Of a DNA stretch of 64,000 nucleotides, positions 1 to 11,200 are shown one piece after another; the stretch's first letter is position 1, and each line of letters opens with the position of its first letter. The notes below the pieces were generated by a model. That model was not told the DNA's origin. It saw nothing but the letters and a program-made list of their open reading frames with translations, and searched no databases. The DNA lies in assembly GCF_040954835.1 (NCBI RefSeq), contig NC_090698.1, positions 66,843,284 through 66,907,283 of the forward strand. The letters are read 5' to 3'. The stretch is from Lepisosteus oculatus. Lineage: Eukaryota > Chordata > Actinopteri > Semionotiformes > Lepisosteidae. Position numbers and translations under genes: made by a program.

Positions 1-1015
1 TTAAATGGAGTTTATAACTGAAGTTCCAGAGGAAGGTTAGATCCTGATGTAATCTACTCACTTACACGTGTAAGTCTCACACCAAGGACTTCCCTTCATG
101 TATCTCTGCTGTATCCCTCCTGCCACCTCATCTACACAAAAGCCCCTAGCTCACTTGTTGCAATAGTATAGGCTATCCACACAGCTAGACTACCATTCCC
201 TTAGCTAGGCAACTCGGGCCAAATACTTTCTATGTTTCATCCCTCTATCACAATCATTAAGATTTACCCAACTACTGAAAGAAGTTAGCCTCATTAGTTC
301 ATAGTTAACCTTGCAAAATACTAGTTATTAGATATTCTGTGTTTTTTTTAAACTGACCGATTGCAATGCTTTCTCAGTCTAATACTGGTCTTATCTAATA
401 CTGGTCTTATCATAATTCCTTACTGGAAAAGGTTTAATGCTCTTTTAATGTTCATTAGCTGCTGAAACAAAAGATCCATATTTTTTCAGAAGAAACACTG
501 GCAATAAAATAACACCAGTTAAGGATTGTAGATAAAGAAAATGCACAAAAATGGGTAAAATAAAGAATCATAATTGGCTTGGTAGACAATGACATAAAAA
601 GAAACATAATACATTAAATATTACTATAATTTAGATCACCAAGTAACTTTTTCCTTTTAAACCAAATTTAACTCTGTTTACTTAGAACACACATGTCAAC
701 TGCAAACTTGAGGCTTCATGGCCCTGAAAGGAATCCAGGGCTAACAACAGTCCCTCTCCACCAAAATAGTATCATGTGCTAGGTGGATGTGGAATAAATG
801 CTTTGCAGCTGTTGTTGCTCTGACTTAACCTGAAGACATATTAAGCTCAGAGTGTTCTGGAAACATTGTGCAACACCCCATTTTCTTTTTTATTTCTCCA
901 ACACATTGCCTTCTTCTTAGAGAAAGGAATGTTTTCCAGAACTTTGTTTTTTCTTCATCTACTTCTGTTTTTGTACTTTTATTTATATCTACTTTCGGCA
1001 ATGCACTTTTCTGAC
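1..1015. other. AT-rich intergenic DNA with one dispersed repeat
   Basis: No exon can be supported here. About 58-240 holds repeat family I, which reappears in the same orientation near 12145-12375. The remainder is AT-rich single-copy-looking DNA without long repeats, tRNA boxes or splice-consistent open frames that I can see. Confidence 0.5.
58..240 (+). repeat. Repeat I, copy 1
   Basis: This stretch aligns by eye with 12145-12375. Shared landmarks in order are CTCATCTACA, a gtaagt.tcacac block, the segment around 'actgccattccct.agctagg', and the closing 'ctat.tttc'. The copies differ by many substitutions and by an insertion in the second copy. I do not recognise the family. Confidence 0.5.
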
Positions 1016-1017
1016 AG

Positions 1018-1480
1018 TCACGGGGGATCTGGAGCCTATACCAGCCAGCAACAGGCACAAGGCAGGACACGCTGGCCAGAACCAGTCAATTACAGAGCAA
1101 ACACGCAGATGCAAATACACACACACTCACACCTGGGCCAATTTTCCCTGAAGACAATTAACCTGCTGTACCAGCATGTCTTATACCGTAGAAGGAAACT
1201 GCAGCACTCAAGTGAAAACCCACATGAACACGGTGAGAACATACAAACTCCGTGCAGATAGCAGCCCAGGAATTAATAATAAGTGCTTTACAGGTAATGG
1301 GGATCCCCTCCACCACCCCCAGTGTGCAGCCCCACCTGGATGATGTGATGGCAGCTAGATTGTGAATGATTGAACATGGGGAGAGAACACAAGCTCCACG
1401 TACTGTAGAGAGCACCCCAGGAAAAGGGCCCAGTGCCCCAGCACTGTGTGACATCAATGCTAACCACTGTGCCACCCCTA
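1018..1480 (-). repeat. SINE family A, interrupted by a family C tail
   Basis: Read on the minus strand, 1480-1367 holds the tRNA-like head (GTGGCACAGTGGTTAGC, the A box) and 1282-1018 holds the body, with the characteristic 'ggagtttgtatgttctc' phrase. Between them, about 1283-1345 matches the 3' tail region of family C, also on the minus strand. The layout suggests that a family C copy inserted into or recombined with an older family A copy. Sequence decay is heavy. Confidence 0.65.
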
Positions 1481-1972
1481 GCTCAACACAAATTGAAATG
1501 CTGCACGAAGCCTAAACTAGATGATCATCCACATAGAAAGGTTAAGAATGAGAAGAGATTTGGCCCAGCTTGCCCATCTAGTAGTATTATGTAAGTTTGA
1601 CCACTATTCGCCAAGGGACGGGGTACAGTTGTTGGACTGCTGTCACAGGGAGGGTGGTCTTGAGTTTCCAGCACACAGAAGCTCATGTGACTTTGCAGGG
1701 TGCCTGCAGGTGAGCAGTAACATCAGTGAGAGACGCATAGGTCCTACGGGGAATGACAGCTCTCCCGTCAGGCTCTATGGAGCTTGCAACATGTCTAAAT
1801 GACAAATGGCTTTGTGGTGAGTGTGTTGGAGGAGCACATCCGTGTGTCTCATTCTCTGCTGAGCGAGTGTGGGAAGCACTCCCAGAGAGTCAAGTTTTCA
1901 AATGGGTGCTGAATCCAAATTGGGTGCATATACAATTAAAGAAAACAATTATTACAATTGCTTTATTTACAA
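1481..1972. other. Intergenic stretch, nothing recognised
   Basis: Two overlapping short open frames occur here (about 1521-1802 and 1753-2037), but neither shows domain motifs, splice context or low-complexity signals of a real gene. I see no repeat of known type. Confidence 0.4.
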
Positions 1973-2616
1973 CAGTGATTCTCAAACTATGGTACGTGGC
2001 GCGCCATATGACCCTGGAACTTTGTTGTGTGGACTGAAAAATCGGGACGGGTTTTCATATTTTCTATTTTAATACGTGTCGAATACATAGCCTGTGTACT
2101 ACAATACAGTGTGCACTGATACTTAAATGGACACAGAGCTACAATGTAATTCTATACCACTCTATAGAAATGTGTGCTACGAACGCAAGTGATCAATTGT
2201 ATTTCAAAAAGAATATCTCCAGCAAATGGAGAGGTAGGAGAATGTGCGTGATTTTGGAACAATGCCAATGTTGTAAACACAGGAAAGCCTAGAAATGCGT
2301 ACTACGAACCCTGGGAATCTTGTGGAGCACAGGAAAGCGTGATACTGTAGATAACAGAAAATATTTAAGAACTGTTCTAGGTTAATTTGAGAAAAATACA
2401 CCGAACGTCTCTGTGTTTCGCTCCTGAAATGGAAACGGGGAAAAACGCAAGCTTGCGGATTGCTAAAGCAGGTAAGCCCCACACTACTTGTGAAGAATTT
2501 TGTTTACCGTTGGCAAAAGAGCTGACACGTACTGTACAGTATTATGTGTGGAGAAAAAGCTGCTGAACAGCTCGACTTGCTGCCCCCTCCGAAAGACGCA
2601 TTCACTCATAATTATT

Positions 2617-3030
2617 GATATGGCGGATGATGTCAAAAGTACGCCGACAGATCGTGTTAAGATGAACAGATGCTTTTCACTGCAAGTACATGTAGATGGG
2701 TCTTTAAATGTTGATTTGGCCAATTTGCACGTTTACGTTCGATACGAGTTTGAGGGCACGTCACATGACGACTTTCTGTTCTGTAAACCGCTACCAACAG
2801 GAACTACAGGAGAGCACGTATTTCAGCTTCTGAATGAATTTATCGAAAAGAATGGCATCGACTGGATAAAATGCGTCGGAGTTTGTATAGACGGTGCTAG
2901 AGCGATGACAAGCCGGCACAGCGGTGTAGTTGCACGAATTAGAGAGGTTGCTCCAGATATGAACTGCAGCATCCACCGCGAGTCCTTGGCCATCAAGAAA
3001 ATGCCTGAGGATTTAAAATCTGTAAGACTC
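2617..3030 (+). pseudogene. hAT transposase fragment (RNase H-like core)
   Basis: This is the recognisable coding part of the element at 1973-3388. The fragment carries the middle of the catalytic domain around the CVGVCIDGARAM motif, whose aspartate corresponds to a conserved acidic residue of hAT transposases. The usual 'LDES' block upstream is altered to VHVDGS. The reading frame ends at 3085 after unrelated residues. It is not an active gene and I see no sign of domestication. Confidence 0.8.
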
Positions 3031-3164
3031 TGTTGTGAATTGTATCAGGGCTCTACCAATGAATTCACATCTGCTTTGCTCGATTAACAGGCTCACCCCT
3101 CTCACTGAAATGGTGTTTTTTTATTGTTTATTTTTTAATTGTTGTTGTTGTTCCTTTTGTCATT

Positions 3165-3215
3165 CTGTAAAGTGCTTTGAGAAGCCACCTTTAAAGGCGC
3201 AAATAAATATATCAA
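3165..3215 (+). repeat. L2-type retroposon 3' tail
   Basis: The phrase 'aaagtgctttgagaagcc' followed by 'acctttaaaggcgc' is the reverse complement of the segment at 12484-12530. It resembles the conserved vertebrate L2-clade tail. It lies inside the hAT remnant and so inserted after it. Confidence 0.55.
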
Positions 3216-3388
3216 ATAAAGTTTATTATAATATTTATTATATGTGTATGTGAGTGTGTGCGCACACACACTCATGTTGGTCATTGAGATTTTCTGGGGT
3301 TCGTATGAGAAGATGAATTGTAGGTGGTACTTGGATGCTTTGGTTTGATCAGGGGTGGTACTTGGTCCAAAACGTTTGAGAACCACTG

Positions 3389-4940
3389 ACATACATAATA
3401 CATATGAATAACCTTACTGATGCACTTTAGTTATTGTGTGACTTTAACATTGATGTGGTTGGCCATGTATTCCACTGCATACTGTAGTTATAGCTAGCAT
3501 TTTCTTTCCATGAAGGTTAATATTGCCAGGTGAAGGGTGAGGAAATAAAAAGGAAACAAATGCTTTTTGTGTCACAAAGTACACATAGAGAAAGTGGAAT
3601 ATATTGTCATCAGAAGAAGGAAAAAGAGCTTGTGAATTTTCAAATGCTTTTTATCCTAAAGGGTCTAAAAGCACTTCACATATAGGCGTGGACTCACACC
3701 ATCAACCACTGAAGTGCAGTCCCCACGTGGGTAACATGTGTAGCCAACAGTCCCAGGACACCTCAAATCAGGTGGAGAAATGCAAAATGCACTCATTATT
3801 TGAATTAATTAAGGGGGAAATTTAGATAGGCAAAGGGGGCTTTTACATCTCCTGTTATATAGCGAGCCCAGTCCCCATACAGTGGCATTGCTTTGGAAAA
3901 ATCTGGTTCTTAACAATAGACCTACTGTAGAGCCATAAAGTTGGAATTCCTCTGTCACTCACTGCCAGCTTTGTAAAACCATAACTTCAGCCTGTGGAGT
4001 CTCTGTCCTTGGGTGGCAGGTGCTCTGAGTAAATATTTTTCAATCCGCTATCTTGGATAGATACAGCCTTTTGTGTAAAGCCAGAAGACACAGGTGCTAA
4101 TTGATGCACCCGCTTTTCCATGCACAGAAGTTCCCTGTGTCATTTTCCTCCCTCCTGGCTTTAACGTAAGGAACATTCAATTTCCACCCATCTCTGACTC
4201 TTGAGTTCTGACTAACATTATTGCGTCTACCACAGTTTGTTATGTGCTCGTCTGGTTCCAGCAGTGCTGTGGAAAGCCTGGGCCTTGCAGGGGCCTGGTA
4301 TTTGAGTTCAAAGATCACAGCGCGTCATTTTCTTACCGGATCAGTTTGCACAAACATTTGTATTTTGGTATTGTGTGTTAGTGCATACTGTATATTCTGA
4401 CTTATTAGATTACTCAGCTGCTGAAAATTATATTTCAAATTATTCTACCAGTTCTGTCAACCTTTTCGCCGTTAGTGCACTGCGAGCTTCGTCCTCTGTT
4501 TCAGCACCACAACAAAGGCAATCTGTTTTGGTGCGATTTTTTTTTTCTTTACCAGGTTCCCTTTTTAGACCCAGTTTTGTAGAAAGGGCGGTTTCATTCT
4601 TCAGCGGCTGTTTCTTCTTCTTCTTGTGGATTCTCAGTGTTTGGGGGGCAGATAAGTGGTTACTCTCAGAGCACCTGCTGGTGGAAGAGGGCTTATCACA
4701 CTGTCACAGAGTCTGCGCTCATCCTCCCCTGGCCCCCTCAGACAAGGGAAAAAAACAAAACAACAAAGCGTTCTTTCTTCTTTCCTCTTTTTGTCTAACC
4801 ATCTCACGCTCACTGGACAGGAAAACAATGTGAAATATTCCAAGGACAACCTGGCTTGTAAGGAGATAAAAACCAGGTTCCCAGGCTACTACAAGTAAGA
4901 CATTCCCTCCCTGACATTTCACGACCAGTGGACATACATT
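3389..4940. other. Upstream flank of gsdf
   Basis: No exon or classified repeat is supported. The stretch holds pyrimidine-rich runs near 4535-4625 and a purine/A run at 4748-4770. Any distal regulatory DNA of gsdf would lie here, but I cannot point to a specific element. Confidence 0.35.
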
Positions 4941-4962
4941 GTCCACACTTCCCTGAAAGTAG

Positions 4963-4977
4963 GAAGGATAAAAGGCT
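4963..4977 (+). promoter_or_regulatory. Candidate TATA box of gsdf
   Basis: The sequence AGGATAAAAGG lies about 100 nt before the gsdf start codon, at a distance that would leave a short 5' leader of roughly 70 nt. A CCAAGGACA site at about 4840-4848 is one base from the SF-1 consensus CCAAGGTCA. SF-1 control of gsdf is plausible for a gonadal gene, but this is inference from one imperfect site. Confidence 0.4.
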
Positions 4978-5070
4978 CTGTTTCCTCCAGCCCTCATTTA
5001 AGCACAAAACAAGACAGAAGTCTGCGTGTACCTCTCCAAATTGTAGCTTAACCGCTCACTTTCCTCAGAG

Positions 5071-5210
5071 ATGTCCATCCTCCTGTTTCTTGTGGCATTC
5101 CTGTTTGGCTGTCCCGTGGGAAAGGCCTCTACCCTGCGTCCCTCCAGGGTGCTCCCCTCAGCAGGGCCTGTGGCCTCTGTCTCCGACGTGCCCGTGGTAC
5201 CGATGACCAG
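5071..5210 (+). CDS. gsdf: gsdf exon 1 (signal peptide)
   Basis: It encodes residues 1-46 plus two bases of codon 47. The ATG begins the hydrophobic run ILLFLVAFLFG, the signal peptide. The donor is ACCAG|GTGAGA, phase 2. The start was chosen because it is the first ATG after the candidate TATA box that opens the signal peptide. Confidence 0.88.
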
Positions 5211-8200
5211 GTGAGACATGACCTCTGCGTATTTTTCCATGCAGGGCGCTTATCGATTGGGTGTGCGGAATAGTGTACTGTATGCCTGAGAGGAGAGAGG
5301 AAAAAACCCCAGAAAGGTGACAAAAAAGAAATCCCAACAGTGCCAGGTGGCAGGTTAAAGATTGGATAAAAGCACTAAATAATACTCTAGTACTGGTCAA
5401 GAATCAAGCTGATCGAATTAGGGAATTAAATGATGTTGTATATTAAATGGGATAATTGTATTGGTGCAGTACAAAGGATACTGTACAGTATATAAGATTG
5501 TTTTACACGGCTTAGTGTCTCTAATACTACAGGCAGTTCTTTGGTTCTTAAGGGGCAGTTGTTACAAGGAATGATAATCGGTTTAGATTTCTTATATAAT
5601 GTTTTATTTCTTTCTTTATTAATAAATGACTTAATGAAATTATGAAAAGCACCATTTGTAAAGAATGCTCTTGTCGCATTTTGAAAGAAAGTCTTAAATG
5701 TGTATACCATCAAACACATGCCACAGAGCATGTGAAATGCCATTTTCTCTATCTTCTTGTTAAAAGTTGACTGTTTTGAAGAGAGCGGTATTTTTGAAGA
5801 TAAACAGTGACAAATCTTCTTACAGTATATTGAAACAACTGCTGTGAAGACGTAATTTCATTTTATTTAATTACAACATGACAATAATGTAAACTTTTAC
5901 CATTTAATTATAATGGCCTCAAGCTGCCACTTTAGCAAGTCTTGTGTTCAACCAGCATGCTCTTACAGCATTTATTAAAGAGATCCAATATGATATGCAG
6001 CATAGAAAATGGATATTGAAGGATAAAGATTAGTCTTTATAAAAAGCAATTTCAAGTTAAGTATTAAGGCAACACAGCAGGACTTCTTTGTAAAATGAAA
6101 GGCCAGCTCTTAGTGTTTACCAGTTTATTAGTGCTTGTCCTGTCTCACCTTTAGGGAGAGTGTGATTATTTAATACATGATACTTCAAAACTTAATAAAT
6201 ACCTTGATAGGTAATTCAGATCTTGGTGTTTAAAAATAAAGATCTTTGGAATTGCCAGGGGTCCCTTTACAGTACCTTGTCCATAGAATTAGTGCACATA
6301 AAATCATGCTAAGGTAAAAGAAGCAGACATATCATAGCAAATACATCAAAATGTATGCAGGCAGCAGATGGGGGGTCATTTTTAAGGAGTGCAGGGTAAA
6401 TCAGTGGTGTTGGTCACCAGTCTCTCCCTGTGTCTGCTACTTTCAATAGCTGGGTCTTTAACCCAACATAAAGTAATCCAGGCATTTTGGCAACATTGCA
6501 ATGAAACTAACCTGTTCTTTCATGTTTTGTGAAATTGCGGAGCCTGTGCTAACTTCCCTGGAGCAAAATGGAGGGAATTCCACCTTCTTAAAAAAAAACA
6601 TAAAACACATTGGTTGCATTAGAAACTGGAAAAAAATAATTTGGAGCCAAATAGCTTTCCCTTAACCTCATCCTGTCTTACCAAAGACAGTTAAGTTACC
6701 TCAGGGCACAAATGGCGTGCATTATGCTCATTAAAAAGACACTACTGTTTGTCTGTTACTAAGTTGAGACAGGGTACTACATGATAGATCCATAGTTGAG
6801 TTCTTCAGGTTTGGCATTGAGAAGAAGTTCTTGTATTTTTACAGAGATATTTTATTGGTTATTCATCTGGGGGGGGGTTGCATGTGATTTCAGAGCTAAC
6901 CCGAGGCCATTAAAGCAAAAGATCAAGTAATTTTCTAATTACAGTAAACTGCAATTCATTTGGATTTAACAGCAAAAGAGAGTTTGAAAATAAATCTTTG
7001 TGTGAGTCGCCTTCTTATTTTCAACAAAGATATTGGCTTCATTAACACTACTCCACACTCCAGTAAGGAGTACTACAGGTAATGTGCTTGGTGGCTCATT
7101 AACAGATACCCCCAATTCACTCTCCCTGATCACAATGTTCATGTCTGCGGTTCAGTTGCATGTTACTTTGCTGTTTCGTTTACGCCGAGATGCTAGGGCC
7201 TCTTCTCTGCGCTCAGATATGTGCTGTTTTACTGCGGTTCTTTCTCATGTGGTACAGTTTTACATCCAAAAAGCAATGCCAGGAGGCTGAGATGTAACAC
7301 CGCAGTGAAGTTAAGAAAACAACATTCCTTCAAAAACAAAGACTCAACTGTCTAAAATTGCACAATCAAGCGAGCTGCCAGCCAACTGAAGAGCCGCTGA
7401 GATATTAACTGGGTTTACCTAATTACACAGAGGCCTTCTGAAAATATTGTGCTAAATATTTGTGTTATATAGTATACCCACATCCGTAGATAGAGATATT
7501 TTGTCAAAGCAAAGATTTTTAAGGGGACTAAAGGAGTTGTTATTAAAAGTTTTGTGTTAAAATGTGCTACAGTATCTCCTAAACTGTGAAAATAACTCAA
7601 GATTGTCTGCTACTAAAAAGCTGGACACTGACAGTGGAGCAGTGTGTCAGGCTCGTGGAGATATTCAGTAACCTTTTTCCCCCAAGTGCATATCCACAAA
7701 AAAACAGAATAACAAAACAAAAGGCTCAATGGTTTGCTTAATGATAAACATTCATAAGGCTTGCTGAGACTACAGTGGATCAGAGTCGCTGGCACATTCT
7801 GGGATATAAAAAAACGTAAACATGAAATAAGGGTAAGAATTTAATAGAACATAGCAATTATACTATAGAAGTGTTAAAGAAAAAACAGAAATGTCAGAAA
7901 ACTACAGAACTGTAGTAGAATGTAACTTGACCTGTTTGTCTCCAACTCTGAAACTAGTTGTCAAGGGGAACCACTGCAGACCATCAGAACGAAGCTACTT
8001 GAAGCTTTCAGCCTGAAACAGGCTCCTGATGTGAATCCGGAAGGCATGAGTGAGCTGAGAGACCACTGGAAAGCTGCCCTAAGTGTTTTTTCCAAGAATT
8101 CAGAGACATCCGAGACAGCCACTGGTAAAGAATATCCCACTGTACAAAAAACACTCTTTGAAAGATGAATCCTTAGTCAATTAATTAGAAGACAGTGAAG

Positions 8201-11200
8201 ACCAATTCTATTGATTAACCGAACACTACTCTCTAGTCTAGAGTATCTATTCCCGGTGTGCGCACACTCAGGTTGCTTTACAAATCAAAGTTACAATTGT
8301 AGAATAATATAAAATGTGGGTAAAAATTTGAGTTTAAGGAGAACAAGTTTCAAACTCAATTATTAAATAGTTACAAACTATTAAAACAGGTATTATTTGT
8401 AGTCAAGGTGCTAGGCACTTTCTAATTATTTATTTTGAGCCACATGCAGACAATACTTTTTTATTTGATTGTGTTAAACCTGATGTGAGGGGCTCAAGCT
8501 GGAAAAGCATGACAGCACAGGTATCCCTGTTGTCCAGACATCAAAGGCTCAGTCTGAACCAGACCCTCTCACCAGCAGTGACCAGGAAGACACTGACAGC
8601 ACTCAGCCGGCTGGGTGAGGTCAGAGTGGGGCTGGTTTGTCAGTGAGAGCAGCATTGCTCCAGTCACCGATGCTGTATCGCCTGTGGTGCTTGTGTTTCA
8701 CACCACAGTGTGCACAGACCTTCTTCAGAGTGGCTCAGCCCTATAAGAAATGCTGTCAACTCCCAATCATCCAGCAGAACACAAGAGCGTCACTTCTACT
8801 CCGTCTGAGGCTACCCTCAAGGCCTGTCTGTTGGCGGTCGCTGCAGTAAAAAGTCAATTAACAACTGGCAGTTCTTAATTGGCTATTGATTTGCTTGTTT
8901 TAATATCTATCCATCCATCCTTTATTCAGGTGAGCAGGTGCCTATCTCAGCCAGCAACACACACAAGGCAGGATACACCCTTGACGGGATACCAGTGCAT
9001 CGTAGGGAACACACTGACACAGACACTCACATGAGAGCCAGTTTTTCCCATGAACCTACCAGCATGTCTTTGGACTGTGGGAGGAAACCGGTGCTTCCCG
9101 AGGAAAGCCACACACACAGGGAGAACATGCAAACTCCACACAAATAGCACCCCAGGAATTGAATCCAGGGCTCCAGCACTGCAAGGCAGCAATGCTAATG
9201 ACTGTGCCACCCCTTGTGTTAATATAATATATATGTTAATATAAAATTAGCAAAACATCCAGAGCTTATCCACGACTATTGAGAGAATAAAAAGTTCAAT
9301 TCCAGAACCATTTTAGTAGCTAAATGCTCCAGAATATGAGCTTCTCTTTCCAGAATATCTGTATGTGTGCAAACAGACCTGTTGACTGGTATTGGTGTGG
9401 TTGTGACTGTCAGCATTTTTCTGCAGTGGGTAACACCGTCACCCTCCAGGAGTCTTACCTGAACAACTCCAAAAGCACCACAACGAGGGTGAGCTGCTGC
9501 AAGATGACATCACAGGTCTTTATCAAAGGTAGGCTTCATTTCAGAACGCGACACTGAACCGTACTGCCTTCTGAAGCATGGTCATTCAAATACCTGTCAT
9601 CCACTGTGACTACAATAATTTAAGTGCTTAACTGTCAAGACTTTAATAGGTTTTAGATTTAGGTGAAAGATTTATTTAATTACAATGCTGAAGGGTTTCC
9701 CCGGTTATCAAAAGTTTATTCCAATATGGTGCACGGTAAATTAATGTTTAATAGCATTCAATTAGAAAAATATGAATACACAGAATTGCGATACATGGCC
9801 TAATACAGTACATACCTAAAAATGCTGAGAAGGTGGGCTCCAATTTATCATAACTGCAGAATGACAAGCCTGTTATATATAAAAACAGACTATGAGAATA
9901 ATACAAATTATACCGATGTTTAAGAGTTAAGAGTTCATTTTGCTAGCGTAAGAGTTTTGCAATATCCATTACATATCCAGTTGTTATGTAATGTCTTACC
10001 TGACTTAACTTTGTTTTTCTTTTTTTACCTGATATTAATATTGCTCTTAAACTATGTAATCAAAACACGATTTGTGAATCTATGCTTATTTGTATGTTGT
10101 GGTGTAAGAGCCAAAAACGATTACCACCACAAATAAAAAATCAATCTTAAAAATAACTACACATAAAGAGGAGTGCAACTTTATATGTTACATTTAGAAA
10201 AATGTTTCTTTCTCTGCCGTTTGGTATGAAAATCTCAGAGGACTGCCGCTTTTCATAAGCAAGTCCAAAATGAGTCCAAAATGCTTTAGGCGGTGGGCAT
10301 GGTTTTTTCCTGAAGGTGGTTTACAGTCGTTGTCTTGTGGTATTTTAAACGAACCTGCAGGACGGGGTCTCTCCCCGGGCAGGATTGGAGACAAAAAAAG
10401 GCCGATGTAACGGGAGGTGTACTCTCTTGCCACACCAGCTCCCACTCGCGAGTTTTTTCACAAGGCCTCTCTCTCCTGCTCCTGTCAGACCTGGGCTGGG
10501 AGACATGGATCCTGCACCCCGAGAGCTTCGCCTACGCCCAGTGTGTGGCCTGCGCGCCCCACAGAGACAGGGCCCGGCTCCGCTGCGGACCAGCCGGCCT
10601 CGCCTCCAGGCATCATGCCCCACAGGTGCTCTGCAGGGCTTCCTCTGCGGTATCCCACCCGTGCCGTTCAACACACAGTACGGTACCCTCAGGCACACAT
10701 CCCAGGCGCTTCCAGACTGTTTTCAGGGGAAGCTGTCAATTATGAATCACTGCTATGGCCCAAGGGCAGAGGCTACTCAGATATGTGTGGGGCTTGCTAA
10801 GGATATTTGGTGTTACTATATTTAGATTTTCCACAACAATACCTACACAATCATGATTTTTCCATTTTTTATTCAATTAATTATTTACCGCTTTCTTTTT
10901 GTTTTGTTCTGTTGTTTTTTTTTGCTTTGAACGTGTGCATTATGTTGTGTATTTAGCAAATGTTATTAACCGTGTTTCCGTAGTGTAGTGGTTATCACAT
11001 TCGCCTCACACGCGAAAAGGTCCCCGGTTCGAAACTGGGCAGGAACATGTTGGGGCGGAGCAGTGGCTCTGTGGCTAAGGATCTGTGCCTGTGGCTGGAG
11101 AGTTGCTGGTTCAAATCCTGAAGCTGGCAGACGAATCCTACTCCGTTGGGCCCCTGAGCAAGGCCCTTCACCCCAACTGCTCCAGGGGCGCTATTCAATG

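Larger units (their letters stand above)
1973..3388 (+). mobile_element. Degenerate hAT transposon with a ZBED/GTF2IRD2-like transposase remnant
   Basis: The left end reads CAGTGATTCTCAAAC and the right end reads GTTTGAGAACCACTG, which are matching terminal inverted repeats of the hAT type. The flanking 8-mers (atttacaa at 1965-1972, acatacat at 3389-3396) agree at five of eight positions, as expected for an old target duplication. Inside, about 2617-3030 encodes a piece of the hAT core: ADDVKST, then VRYEFEG, then DFLFCKPLPTGTTGEHVF, CVGVCIDGARAM, HSGVVARI and IHRESLAIKKMP. These blocks are typical of the transposase domesticated as ZBED5, FAM200 and GTF2IRD2 in mammals. The N-terminal BED finger and C-terminal dimerisation region are missing, so it is a dead copy. 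A repeat with an L2-like tail sits at about 3165-3215. Confidence 0.85.

Noticed and set aside
866-1261. A 131-aa frame with a hydrophobic start
   Set aside because: The C-terminal two thirds is the antisense of SINE family A, so it is not a gene.
9456-9528. Alternative acceptor within gsdf exon 3 (CCTCCAG|GAG), opening a frame LPEQLQKHHNEGELL
   Set aside because: It is phase-compatible with exon 2 but ends in a phase that breaks exon 4 and loses the CCKMTSQVFIK strand, which is needed for the knot domain.
10345-10825. Several long frames overlapping gsdf exon 4
   Set aside because: They run past the exon's splice sites and owe their length to local GC content. Only the spliced frame carries the TGF-beta motifs.
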